A stretch of 61,067 nucleotides of DNA from Bradyrhizobium sp. (GCF_027307225.1 NZ_DAHUXJ010000028.1:1-61067), one strand, 5' to 3'. Positions 25,887-36,079 are shown, counted from the stretch's first letter. Translations and numbers: made by a program. The notes: a model not told the origin generated them from the letters alone.

Positions 25887-26192
25887 TTAGCGCTGGCAGG
25901 TGATGGCGATGTACTCTCCGCAAGCCGAACGACCGCAATTCTCGCCGGCTTTCGGCACCGAGCCGGTAATTTCGTCGGGATCGACCCGGCGGTACGAAGT
26001 GGCCTGCGCGAAATTCCGTGACCGGCAATAGGACAGCGCTGCGTGCGCGCCGCATTTTTCGCCCTTCGCCAGGCATTGGTCGACGCCATAGCCGTCTGGC
26101 TGGTTGGCAATGATGAAGACGCGACTATCGGCCCACGCGGCGGAGCTCGCGAAAAGCAGGCAGCAGGTGAGAAGCGCTGAAATCGATCGCAT
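25887..26192 (-). CDS. Small exported Cys-rich protein
   Basis: 101-residue protein with a Sec signal (MRSISALLTCCLLFASSAAW, cleavage after AWA) and a short mature domain with six Cys: QCLAKGEKCGAHAALSYC, then NCGRSACGEYIAITC. The spacing suggests several disulfides. The motif DGYGVDQCLA...C...A..YC recurs in hypothetical exported proteins of Bradyrhizobiaceae (from memory). It runs in the same direction as the DUF2865 gene, 240 bases upstream. The function is unknown. Confidence 0.65.
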   Translation of the reverse strand: MRSISALLTCCLLFASSAAWADSRVFIIANQPDGYGVDQCLAKGEKCGAHAALSYCRSRNFAQATSYRRVDPDEITGSVPKAGENCGRSACGEYIAITCQR

Positions 26193-26321
26193 GGAAGGAA
26201 CACCGGAGGAGGGGAAGGTCGCGTGGGAGGATACGGGGGGATACGTAAGAAATGATTAACCCTGCGGCCGTCGGCGTGGTGATCCAGATTGGCTTTTCTG
26301 AGGCCGCTCGCTCTGTGGCTC

Positions 26322-26341
26322 CCCTTGACCAGCGTCAAGGG
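26322..26341. promoter_or_regulatory. Hairpin in the cysS leader region
   Basis: Perfect inverted repeat CCCTTGAC-CAGC-GTCAAGGG about 140 bases upstream of cysS, within a 289-base gap between divergent genes. It has no T-run, so it is more likely an operator or leader structure than a terminator. The role is not known. Confidence 0.4.
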
Positions 26342-26481
26342 CTGCCTCATGGTGGTTCCCATGAACGGTCTCCTCGCCATTTGTGGCATTTGCCGCGAGA
26401 TTATTAGCTAGCGATTCGCTGGCTGAGGCCGTCTTTTCTCACTTGAGATCAATGGACGCCCGGCCGAACGGATGGGTATCC

Positions 26482-27882
26482 ATGGAATTGCGCCTTTACG
26501 ATACGCTGACCAGAGAGAAGCGCGTTTTCACGCCGATCGATCCCGGCAACGTGCGCATGTATGTCTGCGGGCCGACCGTTTACGACTTTGCCCATATCGG
26601 CAATGCGCGCCCCGTGATCGTATTCGACGTGCTGTTTCGCCTGCTGCGTCATCGCTATGGCGAGGACCACGTCACCTACGTCCGCAACATCACCGACGTC
26701 GACGACAAGATCAATGAGCGCGCCGCTCGCGATTTTCCGAATCTCCCGCTGAATCAGGCGATCCGGAAAGTTACCGAGCAGACCGCCAATCAATTCCATG
26801 CGGACGTGGCTGGGCTTGGGTGCCTGCCGCCGACTTTCGAGCCGCGCGCGACTGACTTCGTGTTGCCGCGCAGCGACGGCAAGGCTGACATGGTGACGCT
26901 GATCAAGGAACTGGTTGCACGTGGCCATGCCTATGAAGCCGCCGGCGAAGTGCTGTTCGACACCCAATCGATGCCGGACTACGGCGCGCTGTCGGGCCGC
27001 AGGCTCGACGAGCAATTGGCCGGCGCCCGTGTCGCGGTCGATGCGCACAAGAAGAACCCGGCCGATTTCGTGCTCTGGAAGCAGTCCAGTGAACATGAGC
27101 CGGGCTGGGAAAGCCCATGGGGCAGGGGACGCCCGGGCTGGCACATCGAGTGCTCGGCGATGAGCGCGGCGTTCCTCGGCGATGTCTTCGATATCCATGG
27201 TGGCGGCCTGGACCTGATCTTTCCGCACCATGAAAACGAAATCGCGCAGTCGCGTTGCGCCCACGGTACCGCCACGATGGCGAATTACTGGATGCACAAC
27301 GGCTTCCTCGAAGTCGAAGGCGCGAAGATGTCGAAGAGCCTCGGCAATTTTATCACGATCCGGGAGGCGCTAAACGATTGGCCAGGCGAAGTGCTGCGTC
27401 TCAACATGCTAAAAACGCATTATCGTTCGCCAATCGACTGGACGCTCAAAGGCGTCGAGGAGAGCAAGAAAGTGCTCGACGGCTGGTACGATATTATCGG
27501 CGATGACACGCAGGCGCAGGGTGAACCCGACGATGACGTCATTGCGCAATTGGGCGACGACCTGAACACGTCGGGCGCGATCACGCGGCTTCACGCCATG
27601 GCGTCCGGTCGAAGCGGGACGGAGATCGACGTCAGGCGCAAGCTCAAGACATCGGCGATGCTGCTCGGGCTGCTCGGGAAAACGAGGAAGGAATATCTCG
27701 CAAGCAATCCGAGGGCGATCGTCGTGAACAAGGAGGCTGTCGACACGCTAATCGCCGATCGCACCGCGGCGCGCGCCCGCAAGGACTTCAAGGAGTCCGA
27801 TCGCATTCGCGATGAGCTTGCGGCGATGGGGGTCGTGATCAAGGATTCCAGGGAAGGTACCACTTGGGAGGTCGCGCGATGA
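26482..27882 (+). CDS. cysS: Cysteine-tRNA ligase
   Basis: 466-residue class I aminoacyl-tRNA synthetase. The zinc-binding Cys29 stands in [10 protein letters not shown], the HIGH-type signature is [11 protein letters not shown], zinc ligands follow in WHIECSAMS and the His-rich [11 protein letters not shown], and the KMSKS motif is [10 protein letters not shown]. The start at 26482 gives [14 protein letters not shown], the normal N-terminus; an in-frame ATG at 26452 would add ten residues. It overlaps the GNAT gene (ATGA), which in turn overlaps cimA, a tight three-gene operon. Confidence 0.95.
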   Translation: MELRLYDTLTREKRVFTPIDPGNVRMYVCGPTVYDFAHIGNARPVIVFDVLFRLLRHRYGEDHVTYVRNITDVDDKINERAARDFPNLPLNQAIRKVTEQTANQFHADVAGLGCLPPTFEPRATDFVLPRSDGKADMVTLIKELVARGHAYEAAGEVLFDTQSMPDYGALSGRRLDEQLAGARVAVDAHKKNPADFVLWKQSSEHEPGWESPWGRGRPGWHIECSAMSAAFLGDVFDIHGGGLDLIFPHHENEIAQSRCAHGTATMANYWMHNGFLEVEGAKMSKSLGNFITIREALNDWPGEVLRLNMLKTHYRSPIDWTLKGVEESKKVLDGWYDIIGDDTQAQGEPDDDVIAQLGDDLNTSGAITRLHAMASGRSGTEIDVRRKLKTSAMLLGLLGKTRKEYLASNPRAIVVNKEAVDTLIADRTAARARKDFKESDRIRDELAAMGVVIKDSREGTTWEVAR

Positions 27883-28373
27883 GCGCGCCCGCGCTGCGGC
27901 CATTCCTGCCGGCCGACACGCCGATCCTGGCAGCGATCTTCGTTGCCAGCGTCGAAGCGTTGACCGGCGACGACTACAGCGAGTCACAGCAGGAGGCGTG
28001 GGCCGCCGCAGTCGATGACGAGGCGGTCTTCGGCCAACGTCTGGCTTCTCAGCTGACGTTGGTGGCGACCCTCGACGGCGTGCCGGTCGGCTTTGCCTCG
28101 CTCAAGGGCAAAGATCACATCGATTATGTTTACGTGCATCCCGGTGCGGTCGGGCAAGGCGTAGCTGCGGCGCTTTGCGATGCGCTCGAAAAACTCGCCG
28201 CTGCCCGCGGCGCCAAGAGCCTCACGGTCGACGCCAGCGACAATGCGGCCGAGTTCTTCGTAAAGCGCGGCTATGAGGCGCAGCAGCGCAACACGGTTTC
28301 GCTCAACGGCGAATGGCTCGCCAACACTACCATGCAGAAGCCGCTCGGTGAAAATGCCGGAGGCCAGAAATGA
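27879..28373 (+). CDS. GNAT-family N-acetyltransferase
   Basis: 164-residue acetyl-CoA-dependent acyltransferase. The fold is recognisable from [19 protein letters not shown] at the start, the strand [20 protein letters not shown], the acetyl-CoA loop [16 protein letters not shown], and the end [20 protein letters not shown]. This YafP/YjdJ-like pattern is typical of putative peptide or small-molecule acetyltransferases. The substrate is unknown. It is sandwiched between cysS and cimA with four-base overlaps on both sides. Confidence 0.88.
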   Translation: MSAPALRPFLPADTPILAAIFVASVEALTGDDYSESQQEAWAAAVDDEAVFGQRLASQLTLVATLDGVPVGFASLKGKDHIDYVYVHPGAVGQGVAAALCDALEKLAAARGAKSLTVDASDNAAEFFVKRGYEAQQRNTVSLNGEWLANTTMQKPLGENAGGQK

Positions 28374-29968
28374 CCCGGGAGCGGCTTTATCTGTTCGACA
28401 CCACGCTGCGCGATGGCGCGCAGACCAACGGGGTCGACTTCACGCTGCATGACAAGCAACTGATCGCGAAGATGCTCGACGAACTCGGCATCGACTACGT
28501 CGAGGGCGGTTATCCCGGCGCCAACCCGACCGACACCGAATTTTTCGCGGCGAAGCCGAAGCTTTCACATGCACGCTTTACGGCGTTCGGCATGACGCGC
28601 CGGGCAGGCCGTTCGGCGTCGAACGATCCCGGCCTTGCGGCACTGCTGGAAGCCAAGGCGGATGCGATCTGCTTTGTCGCAAAATCCTCGGCCTATCAGG
28701 TGCGCGTCGCGCTCGAGACTACCAACGAGGAAAATCTCGCCTCGATCAGCGACAGCGTGAAAGCGGCCAGGAATGCCGGGCGCGAAGTCATGCTCGACTG
28801 CGAGCACTTCTTCGACGGCTACAAGGAAGATGCTGATTTTGCGATCGCCTGCGCGAAAGCCGCCTACGATGCCGGCGCCCGTTGGGTGGTCCTGTGCGAC
28901 ACCAACGGTGGCACCATGCCGCACGAGGTCGAGACCATCGTTGGCGAGGTCATCAAGCACATTCCCGGCGATCACCTCGGCATCCACGCCCATAACGACA
29001 CCGAACAGGCGGTGGCCAATTCGCTCGCCGCGATCCGCGCCGGGGCACGTCAGATTCAGGGCACGCTCAACGGTCTCGGCGAGCGCTGCGGCAACGCCAA
29101 TCTGTGCTCGCTGATTCCGACGCTGTGCCTGAAGAGCGAATTCGCCGATCGTTTCGAGATCGGCGTGACCAATGAGAATCTCAAGACGTTGATAACGGTG
29201 TCGCGCACGCTCGACGACATGCTCAATCGTGCGCCTGATCGCCACGCGCCCTATGTCGGCGAGAGCGCCTTTGTCACCAAGACCGGCATTCACGCCTCTG
29301 CCGTTCTGAAAGACCCGCAGACCTATGAGCATGTTTCGCCTGACGCGGTTGGCAATCATCGCAAGGTGCTGGTGTCCGATCAGGCTGGGCGCTCGAACGT
29401 GATCGCCGAGCTCGACCGCGCCGGCATTGCCTATGACAAGAACGATCCGAAGCTGGGGCGGCTGGTCGAGGAATTGAAGGAGCGCGAGGCTGGTGGCTAC
29501 GCTTATGAATCGGCCAATGCTTCGTTCGAGCTGCTGGCGCGGCGAACACTCGGCCGCGTGCCTGATTACTTCCGGATCGAGCAGTTCGACGTCAATGTCG
29601 AACAGCGCTACAACGCCAATGGCCAGCGCATCACGGTGGCGATGGCGGTGGTGAAGGTCGATGTCGACGGCGAGAAGCTGATTTCAGCCGCCGAAGGCAA
29701 CGGCCCCGTCAATGCGCTCGACGTCGCGCTGCGCAAGGATCTCGGCAAGTACCAGAAGTTCATCGAAGGCCTCAGGCTGATCGATTATCGCGTGCGTATC
29801 CTCAATGGCGGCACCGAGGCCGTGACGCGGGTTCTGATCGAAAGCGCCGACGAGACCGGCGAAAAGTGGAGTACGATCGGGGTATCGCCCAATATCATCG
29901 ACGCCTCGTTCCAGGCACTGATGGATTCGGTCATCTACAAGCTTGTGAAATCAGGCGCGCTGGCATAG
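28370..29968 (+). CDS. cimA: Citramalate synthase
   Basis: 532-residue enzyme of the isopropylmalate/homocitrate synthase family. The N-terminal TIM barrel carries FDTTLRDGAQTNGVDF and the metal-binding HIHAHNDTEQAVANS-like block (LGIHAHNDTEQ). The C-terminal part, including the LeuA-type regulatory domain, follows after about residue 390. The sequence is of the long CimA type (DGAQTNGV rather than DGEQ), which condenses pyruvate and acetyl-CoA to (R)-citramalate, giving a threonine-independent route to isoleucine. Third gene of the cysS operon. Confidence 0.92.
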   Translation: MTRERLYLFDTTLRDGAQTNGVDFTLHDKQLIAKMLDELGIDYVEGGYPGANPTDTEFFAAKPKLSHARFTAFGMTRRAGRSASNDPGLAALLEAKADAICFVAKSSAYQVRVALETTNEENLASISDSVKAARNAGREVMLDCEHFFDGYKEDADFAIACAKAAYDAGARWVVLCDTNGGTMPHEVETIVGEVIKHIPGDHLGIHAHNDTEQAVANSLAAIRAGARQIQGTLNGLGERCGNANLCSLIPTLCLKSEFADRFEIGVTNENLKTLITVSRTLDDMLNRAPDRHAPYVGESAFVTKTGIHASAVLKDPQTYEHVSPDAVGNHRKVLVSDQAGRSNVIAELDRAGIAYDKNDPKLGRLVEELKEREAGGYAYESANASFELLARRTLGRVPDYFRIEQFDVNVEQRYNANGQRITVAMAVVKVDVDGEKLISAAEGNGPVNALDVALRKDLGKYQKFIEGLRLIDYRVRILNGGTEAVTRVLIESADETGEKWSTIGVSPNIIDASFQALMDSVIYKLVKSGALA

Positions 29969-29986
29969 GCCCTAGCATAGGTCAAC

Positions 29987-30376
29987 ATGATCGACCACAT
30001 CTCCATTGGTGTCCGCGAACTCGCACGCTCCGCGCGCTTCTATGAATTGACATTGGCGCCGCTCGGGCTTGCAAAACTGGTGACGCGGCCCGCGACCGTC
30101 GGTTTCGGCAAGCGTTATCCCGAGTTATGGATCAACCTGCGGCCGGCGATGGTGCCGGTCGCACCGGGGAGCGGTTGTCATATTTGCTTGCGAGCAAAGT
30201 CCGAGAGCGAGGTTGACGCCTTTCATCAGGCCGCAATCGGCGCGGGCGGTAGCTGCGACGGACCACCCGGCCTGCGTCCGCACGACCGCGTGCGTTACTA
30301 TGCGGCGTTCATCCGCGATCTCGATGGCAACAGGATTGAAGCCGTGACCTTTCCCGCGGAGGACGCGGCCGCATAA
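29987..30376 (+). CDS. VOC (glyoxalase)-family protein
   Basis: 129-residue single-domain protein. The start IDHISIGVRELARSARFYEL and the end RDLDGNRIEAVTF are the two halves of a vicinal-oxygen-chelate fold, with metal ligands likely His4 and Glu near the C-terminus. CHICLRAKSESEVDAFHQAA separates them. Relatives include glyoxalase/bleomycin-resistance and dioxygenase-like proteins; no specific substrate can be given. It lies 18 bases downstream of cimA and may be cotranscribed. Confidence 0.85.
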   Translation: MIDHISIGVRELARSARFYELTLAPLGLAKLVTRPATVGFGKRYPELWINLRPAMVPVAPGSGCHICLRAKSESEVDAFHQAAIGAGGSCDGPPGLRPHDRVRYYAAFIRDLDGNRIEAVTFPAEDAAA

Positions 30377-30378
30377 CG

Positions 30379-30546
30379 CTAGTGGTCCAATTCCAACATT
30401 CGCATCCCTTCTCCGCAGCCGCTTTTGCGAATGTTAGAATCAACGGACCACTAGCAAATATAAGCTTCTGGTGGAGCTTTGGATTTGACATTCGCTTCTT
30501 GGACTCGCGGCTAAGCGGGTAGCGAACGTCAAATCCGCTCCACCAG
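30379..30546. repeat. CTAG palindrome pair (second unit with CTGG/CCAG ends)
   Basis: Units at 30379-30454 and 30468-30546 joined by CAAATATAAGCTT. Unit 1 arms: AACATTCGCA / TGCGAATGTT; outer ends CTAGTGGTCC / GGACCACTAG. Unit 2 arms: GGATTTGACATTCGCT / AGCGAACGTCAAATCC; outer ends CTGGTGGAGC / GCTCCACCAG, where a C-G pair replaces T-A in both ends of the usual CTAG. Between the convergent VOC and LOG genes. Confidence 0.9.
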
Positions 30547-30553
30547 CCGGCCG

Positions 30554-31168
30554 CTACAGCCTGCGCGAGATTTCGGCAGGCATGGCGGTCGTGCCTTCCG
30601 GCGCACTGGCGGCCGCCGCCTCCAGCCGCGGCAAAATGTCTTCGACCCGTTCGGCCTTGAGGATATCGACCGAGAGATTGGCGCGGATGAATTGCGTGGC
30701 GCGCATGTGCGCGACCAGCGCCAGCAGCGGCTCCCAAAAGCCGTCGATATTGGCGAGCAGCACCGGTTTTGAATGGCGGCCGAGCTGTTGCCAGGTCAGT
30801 TGCTCGACGAGTTCTTCCAGCGTGCCGATCCCGCCGGGGAGTGCCACGAAAGCATCCGAATGCTCGAACATCAGCCGCTTGCGTTCATGCATGTCAGGAG
30901 TGACGATCATCTCCTGCACGCGCTTGAGCGCGTTTTCCCGCGCCGTCAAAAAGCTTGGGATGATGCCCGTGACCTTGCCGCCGTGATCGAGCGCCGCAGT
31001 TGCCACCGCACCCATCATGCCGACGGCGCCGCCGCCATAGACGAGGCGAATGCCATTTTCGGCCAGCGTCTTGCCCAAGGCTCTGGCGGACTCGATGAAA
31101 CGAGGATTGGTGCCGGCTCCCGAGCCGCAATAGACACAGACGGTTTTGATCTTGCTCATCTCAGTCAT
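30554..31168 (-). CDS. LOG-family protein (nucleoside monophosphate phosphoribohydrolase-like)
   Basis: 204-residue Rossmann-type protein. The start KTVCVYCGSGAGTNPRFIES, the nucleotide-binding GGGAVGMMGAVATAAL and the catalytic signature ALPGGIGTLEELVEQLTW with preceding HERKRLMFEHSD define the LONELY GUY family (TIGR00730). Such enzymes release free bases from N6-modified AMP; in plant-associated bacteria some make cytokinins, but most act on ordinary nucleotides. The start at 31168 (MTEMSK) is preferred over a longer frame reaching 31210; Met at 31159 is also possible. Confidence 0.9.
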   Translation of the reverse strand: MTEMSKIKTVCVYCGSGAGTNPRFIESARALGKTLAENGIRLVYGGGAVGMMGAVATAALDHGGKVTGIIPSFLTARENALKRVQEMIVTPDMHERKRLMFEHSDAFVALPGGIGTLEELVEQLTWQQLGRHSKPVLLANIDGFWEPLLALVAHMRATQFIRANLSVDILKAERVEDILPRLEAAAASAPEGTTAMPAEISRRL

Positions 31169-31371
31169 GTGGCATTGCAGCGTAAACCAGTCAAACCCTA
31201 AGGGATTCATTCATCGAACGAAATTCCGGCAAGGCCCGAGAATGATGGGAACAATTTAATTCCCGCGAGGCTGTACGAAGCCGCCAAACGCTCTATATGA
31301 CTGCGGAATGCGAGCCGATCTGAAAAAAACGCGTGCCGAATCGGGCCGCCATGCCGTGCCGGCGAGGCTTG

Positions 31372-33327
31372 ATGGCGCAGCCTGATGCCAGCGTGCCGGT
31401 TCACCCGGCGCCACCTCCTGACACATCGATCGGACAGGCGAGCCTGGCCGGGACGCTCGCGCACCTGTGGCCCTACATCTGGCCCGGTGACCGCGCCGAC
31501 CTGAAAATGCGCGTGGTCTGGTCGGTGGTGTTGTTGCTCGCGGCCAAGCTTGCAACGCTCGCAGTCCCTTTCACCTTCAAATGGGCGACCGATGCCCTGA
31601 CCGGAGCGGACAGCGCGCCGCTGCAAGCCTCGAACTGGGTGCTGTGGGCCATCGCGTCTCCGGTCCTCATGACATTGGGCTATGGCGCATTGCGCGTGCT
31701 GATGGGCGTGTTGACCCAGTGGCGCGACGGAATTTTCGCGCGCGTGGCAATGCACGCGGTGCGCAAGCTCGCCTATCGCACCTTCGTTCACATGCACGAA
31801 CTCGCGCTGCGCTTTCATCTGGAGCGCAAGACCGGCGGACTGACGCGCGTGCTGGAGCGCGGCCGCAACGGCATCGAGACCATCGTGCGGATGGTGATCC
31901 TGCAGTTGGTCCCGACCATCGTCGAGGTCACACTGTTGATGGCGGTGCTGTTGTGGAAGTTCGACTGGCGCTATGTCGTCGCGACGCTGATCATGGTCGC
32001 GATCTACATGTTCTACACTTACATCGCGACCGAGTGGCGGATCGGAATCCGCCGCAAGATGAATGATTCCGACACCGAAGCGAACACCAAGGCGATCGAC
32101 TCGCTCCTGAACTACGAGACGGTGAAATATTTCAACGCCGAGGAACGCGAGGCGTCGCGGTATGACCGCTCGATGCAACGCTACGAGCAGGCGAGCGTGG
32201 AGGCCTATACGTCGCTTGCCGTGCTCAATGCCGGGCAGGCACTCATCTTTACCGCCGGCCTCACCGCAACCATGGTGATGTGTGCGTTCGGGGTACGCAG
32301 CGGGCGCAACACGGTCGGCGATTTCGTGATGGTCAACGCCATGATGATCCAGCTCTACCAGCCGCTCAATTTCATGGGCATGGTGTATCGGGAGATCAAG
32401 CAGGCGATCATCGATATCGAGAAGATGTTCAACGTGCTGTCGCGTCCCCCCGAGATCAGGGATGTTCCGGAGGCGGTGCCGCTGATCGTCACGTCGGGCA
32501 ATGTTCGTTTCGATAACGTGCAGTTTGCCTATGAGCCGGATCGGCCGATCCTCAAAGGCCTCACATTTGAGGTGCCGGCAGGCAAGACGGTTGCGATCGT
32601 CGGGCCGTCGGGCGCCGGCAAGTCGACCATCTCGCGTCTTCTGTTTCGCCTCTACGATGTCTCAAGCGGCCGCATCACGATCGACGGTCAGGACATCCGC
32701 GACGTCACGCAGGCTTCGCTGCGTGCCTCGATCGGCATGGTGCCGCAGGACACCGTGCTGTTCAACGATACCATCCGCTACAACATTCGCTACGGCCGCT
32801 GGGATGCGACCGATGCGGAGGTGGAGGAGGCGGCCGGACTGGCGCAGATCGACGGCTTCATCCGGCTGTCGCCAAAAGGCTATGAGACGCAGGTTGGCGA
32901 ACGCGGCCTGAAGTTGTCGGGCGGCGAAAAACAGCGCGTTGCGATCGCGCGCACGGTTCTGAAGGCTCCGCCGATCCTGGTGCTCGACGAAGCGACCTCG
33001 GCGCTCGACAGCCATACCGAACGCGAGATCCAGGATGCGCTGGAGCGGGTGTCCCGCAATCGGACCTCACTCGTGATCGCCCATCGGCTCTCCACGATTG
33101 TCACGGCCGATGAGATCATCGTGCTCGATCAGGGTCGCATCGCCGAGCGCGGCACCCATGTCCAGCTTTTGGCAAGCGGCGGGCTTTATGCCAGTATGTG
33201 GAACCGGCAGCGCGAGGCGCAGGAAGCCCGCGAGAAGCTGGCGCGGATTGCCGACGAGAACGAAGCGCCCAACCGCGCGCCGCCGCCGATTGACGACGCG
33301 CTGGTGACCTCGGCCGCTGCGGAATGA
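31372..33327 (+). CDS. ABC exporter, Atm1/HMT1-type, fused permease and ATPase
   Basis: About 650-residue half-transporter. The six-helix permease domain includes TFVHMHELALRFHLERKTGG and the glutathione-pocket-like MNDSDTEANTKAIDSLLNYE characteristic of Atm1. The C-terminal ATPase has Walker A GPSGAGKST, Q-loop MVPQDTVLF, signature LSGGEKQR and Walker B ILVLDEATSALD. Atm1-type pumps export glutathione-conjugated persulfides or heavy metals and support cytosolic Fe-S/metal homeostasis. The start at 31372 (MAQPDASVPV) is assumed; an in-frame ATG at 31333 is possible. Confidence 0.92.
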   Translation: MAQPDASVPVHPAPPPDTSIGQASLAGTLAHLWPYIWPGDRADLKMRVVWSVVLLLAAKLATLAVPFTFKWATDALTGADSAPLQASNWVLWAIASPVLMTLGYGALRVLMGVLTQWRDGIFARVAMHAVRKLAYRTFVHMHELALRFHLERKTGGLTRVLERGRNGIETIVRMVILQLVPTIVEVTLLMAVLLWKFDWRYVVATLIMVAIYMFYTYIATEWRIGIRRKMNDSDTEANTKAIDSLLNYETVKYFNAEEREASRYDRSMQRYEQASVEAYTSLAVLNAGQALIFTAGLTATMVMCAFGVRSGRNTVGDFVMVNAMMIQLYQPLNFMGMVYREIKQAIIDIEKMFNVLSRPPEIRDVPEAVPLIVTSGNVRFDNVQFAYEPDRPILKGLTFEVPAGKTVAIVGPSGAGKSTISRLLFRLYDVSSGRITIDGQDIRDVTQASLRASIGMVPQDTVLFNDTIRYNIRYGRWDATDAEVEEAAGLAQIDGFIRLSPKGYETQVGERGLKLSGGEKQRVAIARTVLKAPPILVLDEATSALDSHTEREIQDALERVSRNRTSLVIAHRLSTIVTADEIIVLDQGRIAERGTHVQLLASGGLYASMWNRQREAQEAREKLARIADENEAPNRAPPPIDDALVTSAAAE

Positions 33328-33365
33328 TTTTGCAGCTTTCTCCTTGCAAGGGAGAGGGCACAGCC

Positions 33366-33532
33366 CTAGTGCGGTGAATTTGAAGTTCCTATTAGTTTCG
33401 CGGTAACCTCGTCATAGGAACTTCAAATTCTAAACCGCACTAGAATCATATAATTGGCTAGTGCTCCTTTGATTCCGAAGTTCGTAAACGTGGAGCCGCA
33501 ATATGATACGAACTTCGGAATCGGAGCACTAG
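33366..33532. repeat. CTAG palindrome pair
   Basis: Units at 33366-33443 and 33458-33532 joined by AATCATATAATTGG. The second unit is nearly identical to 24245-24319 and the first is close to 24316-24393, but with paired changes (GCGGT / ACCGC here, GCGGC / GCCGC there). It stands between the ABC exporter and psd, on the promoter side of psd. Confidence 0.92.
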
Positions 33533-33568
33533 TGAATTTTGGACGATTTCAGCGGCCAGCGAGTTTCA

Positions 33569-34267
33569 ATGTCGATAGCCAATTCCATTCGCGCGCAAAT
33601 TCCGCCCATTCACTCCGAAGGCTATCCCTTCATCGGCGCCTTTGCGTTGGTCAGCCTGGTGCTGTTCTGGCTGTGGTCCCCGTTGGGCTGGATCGGCACG
33701 GTTCTGACCATTTGGTGCGCGCTGTTTTTCCGCGATCCGATGCGGGTGACTCCGGTGCGGGAGGGGATCGTGGTTGCGCCAGCCGATGGGCGCATCTCGA
33801 TGCTCACGCGCGTGTTGCCGCCGGCCGAACTTGGTCTGGGCGATAGGCCATTGCCGCGCGTCTCGATCTTCATGAGCGTCTTCAACTGCCACGTGAACCG
33901 CAGTCCGATTGCCGGCCGTATCGACCGCGTCGCCTATCGGCCGGGCAAATTCATCAACGCCGAACTCGACAAGGCCAGCGAAGACAACGAACGCAACTCC
34001 CTTGTGATTTCGTCGACGAACGGCCGCATCGGCGTCACCCAGATCGCGGGGCTCGTGGCACGCCGGATCGTCTGTTTCGTGCGGGAAGGGCAGACCATCG
34101 GGGCGGGCGAGCGCTTCGGGCTGATCCGCTTCGGTTCGCGCCTTGACGTGTATCTGCCTGAGGGCACGGTAGCGCTGGTGGCGGAGGGCCAGACCGCGAT
34201 CGCCGGCGAGACCATTCTCGCCGATTTCCGGCTGAGCGATCCCGGTCGAACCTACCGCGGCAGTTAA
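33569..34267 (+). CDS. psd: Phosphatidylserine decarboxylase proenzyme
   Basis: 232-residue short-type (class II) decarboxylase converting phosphatidylserine to phosphatidylethanolamine at the inner membrane. Conserved blocks are [32 protein letters not shown] and the self-cleavage site [12 protein letters not shown], where Ser190 after Gly189 becomes the pyruvoyl cofactor. An N-terminal hydrophobic segment ([16 protein letters not shown]) anchors it. pssA, the preceding step of the pathway, follows after 79 bases in the same direction. Confidence 0.95.
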   Translation: MSIANSIRAQIPPIHSEGYPFIGAFALVSLVLFWLWSPLGWIGTVLTIWCALFFRDPMRVTPVREGIVVAPADGRISMLTRVLPPAELGLGDRPLPRVSIFMSVFNCHVNRSPIAGRIDRVAYRPGKFINAELDKASEDNERNSLVISSTNGRIGVTQIAGLVARRIVCFVREGQTIGAGERFGLIRFGSRLDVYLPEGTVALVAEGQTAIAGETILADFRLSDPGRTYRGS

Positions 34268-34346
34268 CCACACGCCCGGAACTGGCCGGCTTTTCGAGCC
34301 ATCGCTGTGATGGCGAAGCGGTCATCGATTGCTATATAGTGGCGGC

Positions 34347-35225
34347 ATGGCGATTGACCCCAAAAACCTGGAACTGCGCCGCCGCCGGTTTCGCCCGATT
34401 CCGGTGCGGATGCTGGTTCCCAATTTCATCACGCTGCTGGCGATCTGCGCCGGCCTCACCGCAATCCGTCTGTCCACGGAAGGACGAATGGAATTGGCGG
34501 TCGCAGCGATTGTGTTCGCCGCCGTGCTCGACGGCATCGACGGACGGGTGGCGCGCATGATCAAGGGCCAGTCGAAGTTCGGGGCCGAACTCGACAGCCT
34601 GGCCGACTTCGTCAACTTCGGCGTCGCGCCGGGCTTGATGCTGTATTTTTGGCAGTTGCACGACCTCAACAATGGCGGCTGGATTGCCGCGATGGTTTTT
34701 GCCATCAGCGGCGGATTGAGGCTGGCGCGCTTCAATGCGACGATGGACGATCCCGACCGGCCGGCCTATGCGGCGAACTATTTCACCGGCGTGCCTGCGC
34801 CCCTCGGTGCAATTGCGGTGCTGCTTCCGATTTATCTGGCATTTCTGGGGCTGCCGAAACCTCCGGCCGCAGTGACGGCGGTCTATACCTTCGTGATCGG
34901 CTGCCTGATGGTCTCGCGCCTGCCGGTCTTCTCCGGCAAAGCGGTGCGCATGCGGGTGCCGCCGGAGTTGGTGCTGCCTGCGTTTGTGTCAGCGGTGTTC
35001 GTCATCGCGCTTCTGATCGGCTATCCCTGGTACATGCTCTCCGCAGGCACGGTGATCTATCTCCTGACCCTGCCGCTCGGGTGGAAATCCTACCGTAACC
35101 ACCAGCGCAAGGCGGAAGCACACACCACAGCACCGGTGGTCACAAGCGCGAGCGCCCCGTCCGAACCTTCATCGCCGTTCCTGTCGGCGGCCGACAATGA
35201 CGATCGGCCGTCACGGCTGAACTGA
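34347..35225 (+). CDS. pssA: CDP-diacylglycerol-serine O-phosphatidyltransferase
   Basis: 292-residue membrane enzyme forming phosphatidylserine from CDP-diacylglycerol and serine. The CDP-alcohol phosphotransferase signature D65-G-x2-A-R-x8-G-x3-D83-x3-D87 is complete (DGRVARMIKGQSKFGAELD). About eight hydrophobic helices follow, and the last 50 residues are a polar Ser/Ala-rich tail. It shares an operon with psd, so both steps to phosphatidylethanolamine are together. An alternative methylation route to phosphatidylcholine is not in the window. Confidence 0.95.
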   Translation: MAIDPKNLELRRRRFRPIPVRMLVPNFITLLAICAGLTAIRLSTEGRMELAVAAIVFAAVLDGIDGRVARMIKGQSKFGAELDSLADFVNFGVAPGLMLYFWQLHDLNNGGWIAAMVFAISGGLRLARFNATMDDPDRPAYAANYFTGVPAPLGAIAVLLPIYLAFLGLPKPPAAVTAVYTFVIGCLMVSRLPVFSGKAVRMRVPPELVLPAFVSAVFVIALLIGYPWYMLSAGTVIYLLTLPLGWKSYRNHQRKAEAHTTAPVVTSASAPSEPSSPFLSAADNDDRPSRLN

Positions 35226-35349
35226 AATCATTCATTTGTCCAGATGAAAACGTGAGACGTCATGCCCGCGAGGCTTTTGCCGATCGCGTTACGGTCGGCT
35301 ATATGCGTTGAACGCCATTCTTTCGCGCCCAAAATATCTGGAGAACGCC

Positions 35350-36066
35350 GTGACGAATTCCGCTCCGCCGCTGTCCGCCGATCTGATTCAGGCGCTGGCG
35401 CGCTACGATACGCCCACGATCTGCAATGCGATGGAGGTTGTTGCGCCGGAGCGCCGCCTGATCGGTTACACGACCAAGCCTTTGGTCTGCCCGTTTCCCA
35501 ACCTGCCGCCGATGGTTGGCTATGCGCGGACGGTGACGATCCGCTCGGTGCTCAAGTCCGCTGTGCCTGCCGACGAGCAGGCGCGGCGGCGCATCGCCTA
35601 TTACGAATATATGGGTACCGGCTGGGGGCCGCGGATCACCGTGATCCAGGACATCGACGGTCCGGATGTCGGCTATGGTGCGTTCTGGGGCGAGGTGCAA
35701 AGCAATGTGCACAAGGCACTCGGCTGCCTCGGCGTCATCACGGATGGTTCGATCCGCGACATTCCGCAATGGGCTGCTGGTTTCCAGGCGCTCGCCGGCT
35801 CGATCGGCCCGTCGCATGCATGGGTTCATGCCGAAACCTTCGGCGGTGAAGTTCGCGTTGCCGGAATGACGGTGCGCTCGGACGACCTTATTCATGCCGA
35901 CCAGCATGGCGCCATCGTGATTCCAGCGGATCTGGCTGCGAAGATTCCCGATGCCGCCGAACTGTGCGGCCGCCGCGAGGTTCCCATTCTCGAGATCGCG
36001 CGCAGCAACGATTTCAGTCTTGAGAAGTTGAAAGAAGCGCTGAGGCGTTCTTCCGAAATTCATTGA
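35350..36066 (+). CDS. RraA-like aldolase/regulator family protein
   Basis: 238-residue protein of the RraA/HMG-aldolase fold. LARYDTPTICNAMEVV, the phosphate/metal-binding GVITDGSIRDIPQW and GEVRVAGMTVRSDDLIHADQ are the family's conserved parts, with the DGSIRD Asp-Arg pair near the active site. Members include 4-hydroxy-4-methyl-2-oxoglutarate aldolases, oxaloacetate decarboxylases and RNase E regulators; catalytic use is more likely here than RNase inhibition. The start is GTG at 35350 with GGAG upstream; a longer in-frame start at 35308 lacks a site. The SDR gene follows after 13 bases. Confidence 0.85.
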   Translation: MTNSAPPLSADLIQALARYDTPTICNAMEVVAPERRLIGYTTKPLVCPFPNLPPMVGYARTVTIRSVLKSAVPADEQARRRIAYYEYMGTGWGPRITVIQDIDGPDVGYGAFWGEVQSNVHKALGCLGVITDGSIRDIPQWAAGFQALAGSIGPSHAWVHAETFGGEVRVAGMTVRSDDLIHADQHGAIVIPADLAAKIPDAAELCGRREVPILEIARSNDFSLEKLKEALRRSSEIH

Positions 36067-36079
36067 AGTTTCCGGCGGC